Shown here: positions 15,344-22,880 of the stretch, one piece after another
Layout: every line of letters starts with the position of its first letter
How positions within the stretch are numbered: position 1 is the first letter of the stretch
Source of the DNA: Microvirga vignae
GTDB taxonomy: Bacteria; Pseudomonadota; Alphaproteobacteria; Rhizobiales; Beijerinckiaceae
Length of the DNA stretch: 35,932 nt
Direction: 5' to 3'
Assembly (NCBI RefSeq): GCF_001017175.1
Contig: NZ_LCYG01000088.1
Coordinates: forward strand, 1 to 35,932
The notes under the pieces: model-generated
What the model was told of the DNA's origin: nothing
Database searches by the model: none
Seen by the model: the letters and a program-made list of their open reading frames with translations, nothing else
Translations under genes and position numbers: made by a program

Positions 15344-15463
15344 TAGGCCCAACAACAGGCACAAGCCGACACAGCGGAAGGGTTGATCCCAGTGTCAGTC
15401 GATGCTTCGAGGCACTTCAAGTATTGAGGCATCAGGCCTCTCGAGTGAGGATTTAGGAGCAAG

Positions 15464-15838
15464 TTAGAACGATGCGTTATCAGGCGCAGCCTCTCGGTTG
15501 AGAGAGGATGAGCCAAAGTGAACAGCGAGCCAGATCGTCGGCTCCGTCGCATCTGTCCATTCCACGCGGTGGCGGCTCCCCGCCGGGATGAGCAGATAAT
15601 CCCCTCTCTTCAGCTCTCTGGGTGCAGGTTCGTCCTCAAACAGAAGGCCAGCCGATCCGGAGAGCACCAACACCCACTCGGACCATGCCTGATCGTACCA
15701 GAACCCAGGCGGGTTTGCTTGCCCTGTGGAGACGATTCTCTCGATCCTGAGCCCCTCCTCGGCCAGGAGCTCTGTGAACTCCTCATCCCCCGCCTCGCTG
15801 AGGATGTGCTTAAAGATATTCCCGGTGACCTCCACCAT
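15464..15838 (-). CDS. Cupin-domain protein
   Basis: A 124-residue single-domain cupin of unknown substrate. Motif 1 is SEWVLVLSGSAGLLFEDEP and motif 2 is LKRGDYLLIPAGSRHRVEW, with the conserved beta-strand spacing. Motif 1 lacks the usual HxH metal ligands and only the motif 2 His is present, so metal binding is uncertain. It is followed by a gap of 41 nt from the carboxymuconolactone-like gene on the same strand and both could share a transcript. No convincing ribosome binding site precedes the ATG; the GTG just after it is an alternative start. Confidence 0.85.
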   Translation of the reverse strand: MVEVTGNIFKHILSEAGDEEFTELLAEEGLRIERIVSTGQANPPGFWYDQAWSEWVLVLSGSAGLLFEDEPAPRELKRGDYLLIPAGSRHRVEWTDATEPTIWLAVHFGSSSLNREAAPDNASF

Positions 15839-15879
15839 CGGCGGCTAGCACCTGTGCGCTGGAACCAACGAGCTAGACT

Positions 15880-16215
15880 TCATGGCTTGCTCTCTCGGCT
15901 GGTGACGTCCTCGATCCATGTTAGCGCCTTGACACCCTGCGGGAATCCGAGCGTCGGAATGGCAAGCAGCGCCACCTGCTTGAGCTCGTCCTTGGAGATA
16001 CCCTCAGCAAGAGCGCGACGGGTGTGCGAGTGGACGGCACCCTCAGAGAGGGCCCCGATGGCCAGCGCCAGCTTCACGAGGCGAAGCGTATGGCCTTCGA
16101 TCGGACCGGCCTCGGCACAGGTCTGCCCCAGGGCGGCAAAGGCCGTCCAGACAGCAGGATAGGTCTGCGCGACCCTGCTGGCGCCAGAGGGTAGGTTCTC
16201 AGGTGCTTCCGCCAT
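15880..16215 (-). CDS. Carboxymuconolactone-decarboxylase-like (AhpD-fold) protein
   Basis: A 111-residue AhpD-fold protein. The helix pattern and the motif LSEGAVHSHTRRALAEGIS match the carboxymuconolactone decarboxylase family. The CxxC pair of the peroxidase-type members is absent (Val and Ala-His positions instead), so a redox role by thiols is not supported. It may bind or decarboxylate small cyclic acids, or act as a stress protein of unknown activity. The ATG at 16215 has a very strong AAGGAGGAG site 3 nt upstream. The cupin gene follows 41 nt downstream. Confidence 0.85.
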   Translation of the reverse strand: MAEAPENLPSGASRVAQTYPAVWTAFAALGQTCAEAGPIEGHTLRLVKLALAIGALSEGAVHSHTRRALAEGISKDELKQVALLAIPTLGFPQGVKALTWIEDVTSRESKP

Positions 16216-16316
16216 AAGCTCCTCCTTGAGCAATCGACACCAGGTGCCCTGAACAGCTAGAGTCGGGCACTATTTCGTCGATTGCCAAGTCCCGTGGCCC
16301 ATCGACATCGAGACCT

Positions 16317-17522
16317 GTGAGTTTGCTACGACACCCGATGAACCCAATGCAGTCATCAACGGCCGCTGAGGTACGCCCTCTGACCGGATTTGCCTGTCGC
16401 GACGGGCGGGAGAGCCTCGTGTTCGGAGAGCGGGTAGACGGCACGATGGCTCACATCTCGGAGGTCACCTCCGGTCTTGAATGCAACTGCGTCTGCCCAG
16501 GATGCGGTACCCGTCTCGTCGCCCGCAAAGGCAACAAGCAAGACCATCACTTCGGACATCATGGAGTCGAGGACGGCCGGCCCTGCCAAACTGGTCCGGA
16601 AACGGCTCTGCACAAATTTGCCAAGGAGGTGCTCGCCCGCCGTCTTGAACTCGAGCTCCCGCCCCTGGTGATTGGTGAGGGTCACAGCAGATGGGTCGGA
16701 TACCCAGGAGGGACCTATCACTTCGATGCTGCTCTCCTGGAAAGCAAGCTTGGCGCGATCGTCCCCGATGTGATTGTCCGCAAGGGCGACCGTCACCTCC
16801 TGGTCGAATTTCTGGTCACGCATGCCTGCGATGAGGCCAAGATCGCCCGGATCGGTGCCATGGATGTGGCTGCTATCGAAATCGATTTGTCAGGGCTCCC
16901 TCGCGACACCTCTCGCGCAGATCTCGAGGAGGCCATCCTCACCACGGCACCACGGAAATGGCTGCACAACCCCAAGCTCCGCGCAGCGCAAGCTGAGCGG
17001 GAGAAACGCTGTCGGGAGCGGGACCAGGTTCTGGCTCAGGCAGCCGCTCCCTTACGGAGGGCTTACGTTGCCGCCTGTGCGGAGATCCGCTCGATGCGAA
17101 CGTCCTGTCCGGCGTACGACCGGATCGTCGGCCGTCACTTGGCTTATGCCGTTGGCATTGAAGTCCCAGGGATCGGCTGCTTCACGGTTCCACCACGCGA
17201 CTGGCAGGCCCTTATTCTGGCAGATGCGATGGATATCGCTGCCTCGGGAGGCAAAGGTCTAATCACAACCGCCGGTGCCATGCGGAAGATCCGGCAGCGG
17301 GGTTGGTTGCGCCGCCGGTTCAGCGGGCTCACGGAGGCGGAAGCGGCCGCCATTCGGGCGGACGGAACATCCTTTGACCACCCGGCCAATGCAGTGGCCG
17401 CTTGGGCAACCACCCTGTCACGTCTTGGCATTCTTCTGCCGGCCGGAGCTGAAGATCGGTGGATCGTTTGGCAGCTGACGGCGGGCCAGATGCGTGGACA
17501 TCAAACATCAAAGCGACTCTGA
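16317..17522 (+). CDS. CoiA-like protein (zinc-finger plus nuclease-like domain)
   Basis: A 401-residue protein resembling the competence CoiA family. Residues 56-82 hold a CxCxC-PGC arrangement followed by HHFGHH, typical of the N-terminal CoiA zinc-binding region. A nuclease-like segment follows, with VPDVIVRKGDRHLLVEFLVTH (Asp151, Glu164) in place of the PD-(D/E)xK core; the expected Lys is not at the usual spacing, so activity is uncertain. The C-terminal 200 residues are helical and unassigned. CoiA proteins promote recombination of incoming DNA in transformation or conjugation. The frame starts with GTG at 16317 without a clear ribosome binding site; ATG codons at 16338 and 16347 are equally possible. 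It shares the region between tRNA fragments with topoisomerase III. Confidence 0.75.
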   Translation: MSLLRHPMNPMQSSTAAEVRPLTGFACRDGRESLVFGERVDGTMAHISEVTSGLECNCVCPGCGTRLVARKGNKQDHHFGHHGVEDGRPCQTGPETALHKFAKEVLARRLELELPPLVIGEGHSRWVGYPGGTYHFDAALLESKLGAIVPDVIVRKGDRHLLVEFLVTHACDEAKIARIGAMDVAAIEIDLSGLPRDTSRADLEEAILTTAPRKWLHNPKLRAAQAEREKRCRERDQVLAQAAAPLRRAYVAACAEIRSMRTSCPAYDRIVGRHLAYAVGIEVPGIGCFTVPPRDWQALILADAMDIAASGGKGLITTAGAMRKIRQRGWLRRRFSGLTEAEAAAIRADGTSFDHPANAVAAWATTLSRLGILLPAGAEDRWIVWQLTAGQMRGHQTSKRL

Positions 17523-17685
17523 GTGTCCCTGCGATCCGCTCTGGATCCGCGCCCGTTCTCAAAATCGAGAGTGCACTAGGAGCCTCACAAAGATTCGCAG
17601 CCGTCTGGTGTGCACGGGGTGCGCACGGAAAATTCTGCAAGTTTGATGGTCCGTTCTCAATGCGCCGGTAAGTCATTGAGAGATA

Positions 17686-17738
17686 TGGTGAGCGCGCTGG
17701 GGCTCGAACCCAGGACCCTCTGATTGAAAGTTAGATGC
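17686..17738 (-). tRNA. 3' fragment of a tRNA-Lys(TTT)-like gene
   Basis: On the minus strand the T arm CTGGG-TTCGAGC-CCCAG, the acceptor strand CGCGCTC, the discriminator A and CCA are intact. The anticodon arm reads TCTAACTTTCAATCAGA, which differs from the usual tRNA-Lys sequence at two sites; as written it has TTC in the anticodon position and one mispair. The 5' half with the complementary GAGCGCG is missing. This is again a 3'-end remnant of the kind made by tRNA-targeting integration. It overlaps the 3' end of the minus-strand cysteine-rich protein gene. Confidence 0.6.
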
Positions 17739-18330
17739 CCCTCTGGGCTGATCTGACTTTGACCCAAGCCTGCTTCGCCTCTCTCGACCCCACGTGAACC
17801 AGCCCCGCAGGCCACTGTTGATCGGGATCCTGCATGACATCAGAATGGAGCCACCGATAGTCCACACTTGCTTGCCTTCTTGCAGGAGCAGGATTGCGGT
17901 CCACCGGGGGCGTTTGGCAGCTGTCGATTGGCTCGGCGCAACACGCCCTCTCAAGGGCCTTACAGTCGAACCAGCCTGTGCAGGTACATTTTTCCTCAAA
18001 GACCGGGCAACTGAAGCCCAATCCGCCCCCACCGACCGACTGCATGAACATCAGCGAGAAAAGCCTATTGCGTAACGCCTCGTCCTTGGCTGCACACTGC
18101 CCCAAGGCGTTGGCTGCGCGCTCGCGCCGTTCGAAACACGAGAGCAAACACTCAGTGATACCGCCTTCGCTTTTGCCATCGAGGCAACCCGCTCGACAGG
18201 ATGAGATACGGGACAGCTCCTGAACAGCAAGACGACAATCAGGACCGACTAGAGACTGTTCCTGTGTGTATCCAGGTCGCGATGTTACAACAGCCTGTAC
18301 GATGAGACCTGCCAGAGCCAAGTAACTCAT
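17731..18330 (-). CDS. Secreted cysteine-rich protein
   Basis: A 199-residue protein with a signal peptide (MSYLALAGLIVQAVVTSRPGYTQE) and 13 cysteines in about 115 residues (between PDC near residue 28 and DSC near residue 145), including CTCTGWFDC and ACC. This suggests a disulphide-rich extracytoplasmic domain; I do not recognise the family. The tail (SREAKQAWVKVRSAQRGI) enters the tRNA fragment and its stop codon is inside it, so the C-terminus may have been altered by the integration event. The ATG at 18330 has GGGAGAAGG upstream; an open frame extending upstream is rejected because it would bury the signal peptide. Confidence 0.6.
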   Translation of the reverse strand: MSYLALAGLIVQAVVTSRPGYTQEQSLVGPDCRLAVQELSRISSCRAGCLDGKSEGGITECLLSCFERRERAANALGQCAAKDEALRNRLFSLMFMQSVGGGGLGFSCPVFEEKCTCTGWFDCKALERACCAEPIDSCQTPPVDRNPAPARRQASVDYRWLHSDVMQDPDQQWPAGLVHVGSREAKQAWVKVRSAQRGI

Positions 18331-18451
18331 GTGAACCTTCTCCCGACGGAGTTGGCCATCTTCAAAAATGCTGCGCCGATTGTGAGCTCGCATCAAGGAA
18401 TTCCACCCTTTGTCCGCTGCGTCCCGTGTCCTACGGCGCGCAGAATGTTCT

Positions 18452-19349
18452 TGGTCTGCCGCTGAAAAGTGATCCTCTCTGAAGTATGGCTTTTGAGCCG
18501 AAGGAGGACTGAGACATGGGCAAGAAGGGGAACACCGCCGAAGAGATCGTCGCCAAGCTGCGGCACGTGGACGTGCTGACCGCGCCGGGCCGGACTTGGC
18601 GGAGGCCATCCGGCAGATCAGTGTGACGGAGGTCACGTACTACAGGTGGCTTTCCGAGTACGGGCCGGCTCAAGTCCGATCAGGTCAAGCGGCTCAAAGA
18701 ACTCGAGATGGAGAACGCCAGATTGCGCCTGGCGGTTTCGGATCTCACCCTGGAAAAGCTGATCCTCGCGGAAGCCGCCTCGGGAAAGTACTGAGCCCCG
18801 CCCGCCGTCGCGCCTGTGTAGATCACGTGATCGCCAAGTACGGCGTCTCAGAACGGCTGGCCTGCCGGGTTCTGGGCCGGCACCGTTCCACCCAGCGCAA
18901 GATCCGCAAGCAGCGGAAGATGAAGCGGCTTTGACGGCCGATATCATTGCTCTGGCCACCAGTACGGCCGCTATGGCTGTCGGCGCATCACAGCCCTGCT
19001 GCGAGACGCCGGCTGGCTGGTGAACAAGAAGCGGGTGGAGCGGATCTGGCGGCGGGAAGGGCTCAAAGTGCCGAGTAAACAACCGAAGAGAGGAAGGCTC
19101 TGGCTCACTGGCGGATCCTGCATCCGTCTGCGGCCAGCATATCCCAACCAGGTTTGGGCATACGACTTCGTTGTGGATCGCATGCCTGACAGCCGCAAGT
19201 TCCGTATGCTCAACATCATCGATGAGTTCACGCGCGAATGCCTGGCGATCCGAGTGAGCCGGAAGTTGAAAGCCGTCCATGTTATCGACATGCTCTCGGA
19301 CCTGTTCATCCTGCGCGGTGCTCCAGGTCACATTCGTTCAGACAACGGG
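18452..19349 (+). mobile_element. Truncated IS3-family insertion sequence
   Basis: The likely left end begins TGGTCTGCCGCTGAAAAGTG (18452). The element carries an orfA and an orfB in the usual order and stops at 19349 in the middle of orfB, right after the codons for the second catalytic Asp (IRSDNG). The right-hand half is absent. The downstream DNA is the LysR gene and its transport operon, so this marks the left boundary of that module. Confidence 0.7.
18516..19349 (+). pseudogene. IS3-family transposase orfA/orfB, multiply frameshifted
   Basis: orfA starts at ATG 18516 with AAGGAGG upstream (NTAEEIVAKLRHVDVLT), loses a base near 18594, resumes with EAIRQISVTEVTYYRW, shifts again near 18665, and ends with SDQVKRLKELEMENARLR and a stop at 18792. 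orfB resumes from about 18795 (RRRACVDHVIAKYGVSERLA), shifts near 18918 and 18958, then reads well (LVNKKRVERIWRREGLKVPS, PNQVWAYDFV with the first Asp, MLNIIDEFTREC, HIRSDNG with the second Asp) until the truncation at 19349. The catalytic Glu is missing. At least four frameshifts and a truncation make it inactive. Confidence 0.8.
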
Positions 19350-20254
19350 TATCTTTCACACACAGCGACTATCCAAGTCCTGAACTTTTCGGCCGGTCCC
19401 ATCACCGGTCGATCGCGCCTGACGACGACATAGTGCGCAGATGAGCTTTCCATGATCCTATCCGAAATCGGAATCAAAGCGCCGGCCGCGAGGTATTTCT
19501 CAATAATTGCCTTCCAGCCCAGCAATACGCCCTGCCCCTCGACCGCGGCAGTGACGGCATCCATGTAGTAGCTGTAGTAGGTATCAACGCGAACGTCCGG
19601 GGTTTCCCCGAATGCGAACCTCGTCCAGTCTGGCCAGCCCTGCCATGATTTCCCGCCGCGGCTGTAGTCGATTATGCGGTGCGTTCTGAGGTCGCTGGCG
19701 TTGGTTATGGGTCCCCCGGTTTCGAAATACCCAGGGCTGCATACCGGCACGATATTATCCCTGAAAAGAAATGTGGCTTCTCCGTCCGGCCACTGCCCGT
19801 TGCCGAAGCGCAGTGCGATGTCGAACTCTCCGCTACGAAGATCGGTGTCCTGGTCTCGCGTTTCGATAACGATGCTGAGGTCAGGATTCTCAGCGCGGAA
19901 CAGCGACAGGCGCGGCGCCAGCCAAAGATTGGAGAAGGCAACATAGGCGGACATTCTCAGATGCCCACCGGCCTTATCGTCCTTGATCTCCAGCCAGGTG
20001 TTTACGATGTGCTCGATTGACTGAGTCAGAGCATCGGCCATCTGCCGACCTTTGGGCGTCAAGTCCAGCGACCGGTGCCGTCGTATAAAAAGCGGGAAAC
20101 CGAGGCTCTTCTCCAGATCACGTATCTGGCGGCTCACCGCTGGTTGCGTGACATTGAGCTCTCGCGCTGCTTCCGTGAAGCTCAGAAGGCGGGCAGCCGA
20201 TTCCAAGGTTACAAGCGCAGAGAGGGACGGGATATTTCGCCGAAACGTGCTCAA
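19328..20254 (-). CDS. LysR-family transcriptional regulator with an IS-derived C-terminus
   Basis: A 308-residue GcvA-like LysR regulator. The winged helix is at residues 15-75 (TEAARELNVTQPAVSRQIRDLEKSLGFPLF) and an effector-binding domain of the GcvA type follows. It faces the cupin-transport operon across a 131-bp gap with a T-N11-A operator, so it most likely controls that operon and itself. The start is TTG at 20254, with GGAG 9 nt upstream. The last six residues (PLSERM) are encoded by the IS3 remnant (19331-19349), so the IS truncation replaced the native C-terminus. The body of the protein is intact, so it may still work. Confidence 0.85.
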   Translation of the reverse strand: MSTFRRNIPSLSALVTLESAARLLSFTEAARELNVTQPAVSRQIRDLEKSLGFPLFIRRHRSLDLTPKGRQMADALTQSIEHIVNTWLEIKDDKAGGHLRMSAYVAFSNLWLAPRLSLFRAENPDLSIVIETRDQDTDLRSGEFDIALRFGNGQWPDGEATFLFRDNIVPVCSPGYFETGGPITNASDLRTHRIIDYSRGGKSWQGWPDWTRFAFGETPDVRVDTYYSYYMDAVTAAVEGQGVLLGWKAIIEKYLAAGALIPISDRIMESSSAHYVVVRRDRPVMGPAEKFRTWIVAVCERYPLSERM

Positions 20255-20288
20255 TGCGGCTCAGCTCCAATCCCCTAGAAATTACTCA

Positions 20289-20305
20289 CATAACAACATG
20301 TTATG
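20289..20305. promoter_or_regulatory. LysR-type T-N11-A operator
   Basis: CATAAC-AACAT-GTTATG is a perfect 6-bp inverted repeat around 5 nt and contains the T-N11-A core of LysR binding sites. It lies 35 nt from the LysR start and 81 nt before the cupin start, in the only divergent region between them. Confidence 0.7.
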
Positions 20306-20385
20306 CAAGGTGGAAATTTTACTGCCGTTGACCCACACCCGGCCCTGGAGGCTCAATTTCGGTTGTCGCAACAATGGGTGATCTG

Positions 20386-20736
20386 ATGACCGAGATATTC
20401 ATGGAAGCAACGAAGGACGGCAATGTTCGGTCCTTTCGTACTGTCGAAAGCGCTAAACTGGATTGGGAATATGGCGGCAGCGAAGGTTTCTGGCTGAAAT
20501 CGCTGCACGAGAACGCCGGTGCGGGTGAACTGACGTTTCTGATGAAGGTCGATGCCGGCGCACATGCCGAGAGCCATGCTCACGAGCAGACGGAACAGAT
20601 CTATGTAATCGAAGGCACCTTTTACGACCAGACGCGCACCTATCAGGCGGGCGATTTCGTCATCCGCGAACGCGGAACCAACCACACGGCGGGCAGTAAG
20701 ACTGGCGCCATCGTCCTCCTCGTCTACACACCTTGA
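20386..20736 (+). CDS. Cupin-domain protein of the transport operon
   Basis: A 116-residue cupin. Motif 1 is complete: HAESHAHEQTEQIYVIEG with the metal-binding HxH, Glu and further residues; motif 2 is YQAGDFVIRERGTNHTA with the His. It is likely a metal-dependent small-molecule-binding or enzyme domain; the substrate is unknown. It is the first gene after the operator and ends 42 nt before the binding-protein gene, so it belongs to the transport operon and may process or sense the imported compound. I chose ATG 20386 because GGTGA lies 5 nt upstream; ATG 20374 is also possible. Confidence 0.8.
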   Translation: MTEIFMEATKDGNVRSFRTVESAKLDWEYGGSEGFWLKSLHENAGAGELTFLMKVDAGAHAESHAHEQTEQIYVIEGTFYDQTRTYQAGDFVIRERGTNHTAGSKTGAIVLLVYTP

Positions 20737-20778
20737 ATAGCAGAGACCGTCAAGCATAATCAAAGAGGGAGGACTAAT

Positions 20779-21765
20779 ATGAAACGTTTGCTGTTGACGC
20801 TGCCGTTTCTGTTGGCTGTCGGTGGTGCACAGGCTGCTGATTGCGGAGACGTATTAATCGCCGAGATGAACTGGCCGTCCGCATCGCTCCTGGCGAACAT
20901 CGACAAGATCATTCTGGGCGCCGGGTATGGCTGCAATGCGAGCCTCGTCGCAGGCGACCTGGTGCCGACCCTGACGACCATGGCCGAGAAAGGAAAACCG
21001 GACGTCGTACCGGAAAACTGGATCGCGCTTCTGCCGGATATCCTCAAGCGCGGAAAGGAAGAGGGAAAGATCGTCTCGTTGGGGCGCTCATTGCCAGATG
21101 GAGGACAACTTGGCTGGTGGATACCGCAATATATTGTAGAGAAGCATCCGAATCTGACCTCGATTCCGGAGGTGCTCAAGCATCCGGAACTATTTCCTGC
21201 GCCTGAAGATAAATCGAAGGGCGGGATTTATAACGGTCCCGAGGGATGGGCGGGCACATTGATCACCGCGCAATACTACAAGGCTTATAATGCCGCCAAT
21301 TCCGGATTTGAACTCGTTTCGACAGGAACGGCGGCGGCGCTCGACGCCTCCCTGATCAAAGCCTATGAGCAGAAGGTCGGCTGGGTGGGGTTCTATTGGT
21401 CGCCTACACCGCTCCTCGGGAAATACAGGATGGTGAAGCTCAGTCATGCCGCCCCATTCAATAAGGAAGAATGGACGCGCTGCAACACGGTGGCGGACTG
21501 TCCCAATCCTGTCCCGAATGATTGGCCATCGGATATCATCGAGACCGCCGTGTCCGGAAAATTCTATGCTAAGGGCGGCCCCGCGATCGAATACCTCCGG
21601 AAGCGAGCCCTGCACAACGATGTTGTCAGTGAAATGCTGAGCTGGATGACCGACAATCAAGGTACGGGCGAACAAGGGGCACGTGAATTTCTCCGCAAGC
21701 ATCAAGAGATCTGGAGCGGATGGGTGACGCCGGACGCTGTTGAAAGGATAAGGTCGTCTTTATAG
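20779..21765 (+). CDS. Glycine betaine/choline-type ABC transporter substrate-binding protein
   Basis: A 328-residue periplasmic binding protein of the OpuAC family. The signal peptide ends with AQA near residue 19 and there is no lipobox. Aromatic residues that usually form the quaternary-amine cage are present at Trp32 (EMNWPSA), Trp81 (PENWIAL), Trp113-Trp114 (LGWWIP) and Trp157 (EGWAGT). Cys22 and Cys52 could form a disulphide. The ligand is probably a betaine, choline or related compound; the exact one cannot be read from sequence. GGGAGGAC lies 5 nt upstream of the ATG at 20779. The permease gene is 227 nt downstream across a hairpin. Base composition is lower in GC than the flanking regions, which suggests transfer. 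Confidence 0.9.
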   Translation: MKRLLLTLPFLLAVGGAQAADCGDVLIAEMNWPSASLLANIDKIILGAGYGCNASLVAGDLVPTLTTMAEKGKPDVVPENWIALLPDILKRGKEEGKIVSLGRSLPDGGQLGWWIPQYIVEKHPNLTSIPEVLKHPELFPAPEDKSKGGIYNGPEGWAGTLITAQYYKAYNAANSGFELVSTGTAAALDASLIKAYEQKVGWVGFYWSPTPLLGKYRMVKLSHAAPFNKEEWTRCNTVADCPNPVPNDWPSDIIETAVSGKFYAKGGPAIEYLRKRALHNDVVSEMLSWMTDNQGTGEQGAREFLRKHQEIWSGWVTPDAVERIRSSL

Positions 21766-21910
21766 CCGTAATCAAACCACCGTGGACAAGGGTGACTGCC
21801 AAAATGGTGATGACCTGGCCAGCAGTGAAGAAGTCACAAAGGGCGTCGACAAGAAATAGAAGCGTGCGGCTTCAAATCCCGCCGAGAGGTCAGACCGCGC
21901 CCTGACTTGG

Positions 21911-21936
21911 TGCGGCGCGCCAGAGGGCGCGTCGCA
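21911..21936. promoter_or_regulatory. Strong hairpin between binding-protein and permease genes
   Basis: TGCGGCGCGCC (21911-21921) pairs with GGCGCGTCGCA (21926-21936) with one mismatch and a 4-nt loop AGAG. It lies inside the operon, 146 nt after the binding-protein stop. Such hairpins often protect the upstream message from 3' decay and so raise binding-protein output over permease; partial termination is also possible. There is no T-run. Confidence 0.6.
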
Positions 21937-21992
21937 TTCCCCGGCCGCAAAGTAACAAGCGACTTACGTCGGCCTCTTCAGAAGGAAACGTC

Positions 21993-22880
21993 ATGGACTG
22001 GCTGTCCAAATTTCCAAATATGAACGATGAAGCGCTCACGGCTCTCAAGAAAGCAATTGATGATGGCTTCCGTGCCTTCACACGCAGCTATGGTGATGGC
22101 ATCGAGGAGTTCTTCGAACCCTTGCAGTATTTTTTGGTTCAGTGTGAGCGCTTCATGACAGGCACGCCCTGGCCAATCATTCTGCTCTTGATTGCAGCGA
22201 TAGCATGGTTCGCCAGCCGCAGTTGGAAAATCGTTCTCGGTTGCGTCGCTACTCTTCTCCTCATTGGATATTTCGGCATGTGGGCCGACACGATGCGGAC
22301 AATCTCGATGATCTTCGTTTGCACCGTCCTTGCAATCGCCATTGGTATTCCTATCGGCATTGCCATGTCTCTGTCCAATCGACTCCAGAGCATCGTCAAC
22401 CCTGTTCTCGACATCATGCAGACGATGCCGAGCTTCGTCTATCTCATCCCCGTCGTCATGCTGCTCGGAATCGGCAAGGTCCCTGGCCTCATCGCCGTCG
22501 TGATCTACGCTATTCCGCCGATCATCCGTTTGACGAACCTCGGCATCCGTCTCGTCGACAAGGATGTTCTGGAAGCAGCCGATGCTTTTGGATCGTCTGG
22601 CTGGCAGAGGCTCAAGAACGTTCAGATGCCTCTCGCGCTCCCAACCATCATGGCCGGTATCAACCAAACGATCATGATGGCGCTTGCCATGGTGGTCATT
22701 GCATCAATGATTGGCGTACAGGGCCTCGGTCAGCCTGTTCTTAAGGCAATTGCCAACCAGTACTTTACGCTGGGAGTTTTTAATGGCTTCGCTATCGTTG
22801 GAATTGCGATCATCTTCGACCGCGTCAGCCAAGCCTACGGACGCCGTCTGCAGAAGCACAGGGAGGTCATACATGGCTAA
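21993..22880 (+). CDS. Glycine betaine-type ABC transporter permease
   Basis: A 295-residue inner-membrane permease of the ProW/OpuAB type. A 50-residue hydrophilic N-terminus (MDWLSKFPNMNDEALTALKK onward) precedes about six hydrophobic segments, the first near residue 60 (PWPIILLLIAAIAWF). The ABC-coupling EAA-type motif is at EAADAFGSSGWQRLKNVQMP. AAGGAA lies 5 nt before the ATG. It ends 8 nt inside the ATPase gene (ATG at 22873), indicating translational coupling. Confidence 0.9.
   Translation: MDWLSKFPNMNDEALTALKKAIDDGFRAFTRSYGDGIEEFFEPLQYFLVQCERFMTGTPWPIILLLIAAIAWFASRSWKIVLGCVATLLLIGYFGMWADTMRTISMIFVCTVLAIAIGIPIGIAMSLSNRLQSIVNPVLDIMQTMPSFVYLIPVVMLLGIGKVPGLIAVVIYAIPPIIRLTNLGIRLVDKDVLEAADAFGSSGWQRLKNVQMPLALPTIMAGINQTIMMALAMVVIASMIGVQGLGQPVLKAIANQYFTLGVFNGFAIVGIAIIFDRVSQAYGRRLQKHREVIHG

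Noticed and set aside
12234..17738. attL/attR pair of a single integrated element
   Set aside because: The two tRNA fragments come from different tRNA species, so they cannot be the two ends of one element.
22711..22872. An upstream extension of the transporter ATPase frame
   Set aside because: It would overlap the permease by 170 nt. The ATG at 22873 has GGGAGG upstream and the extension has no homology.
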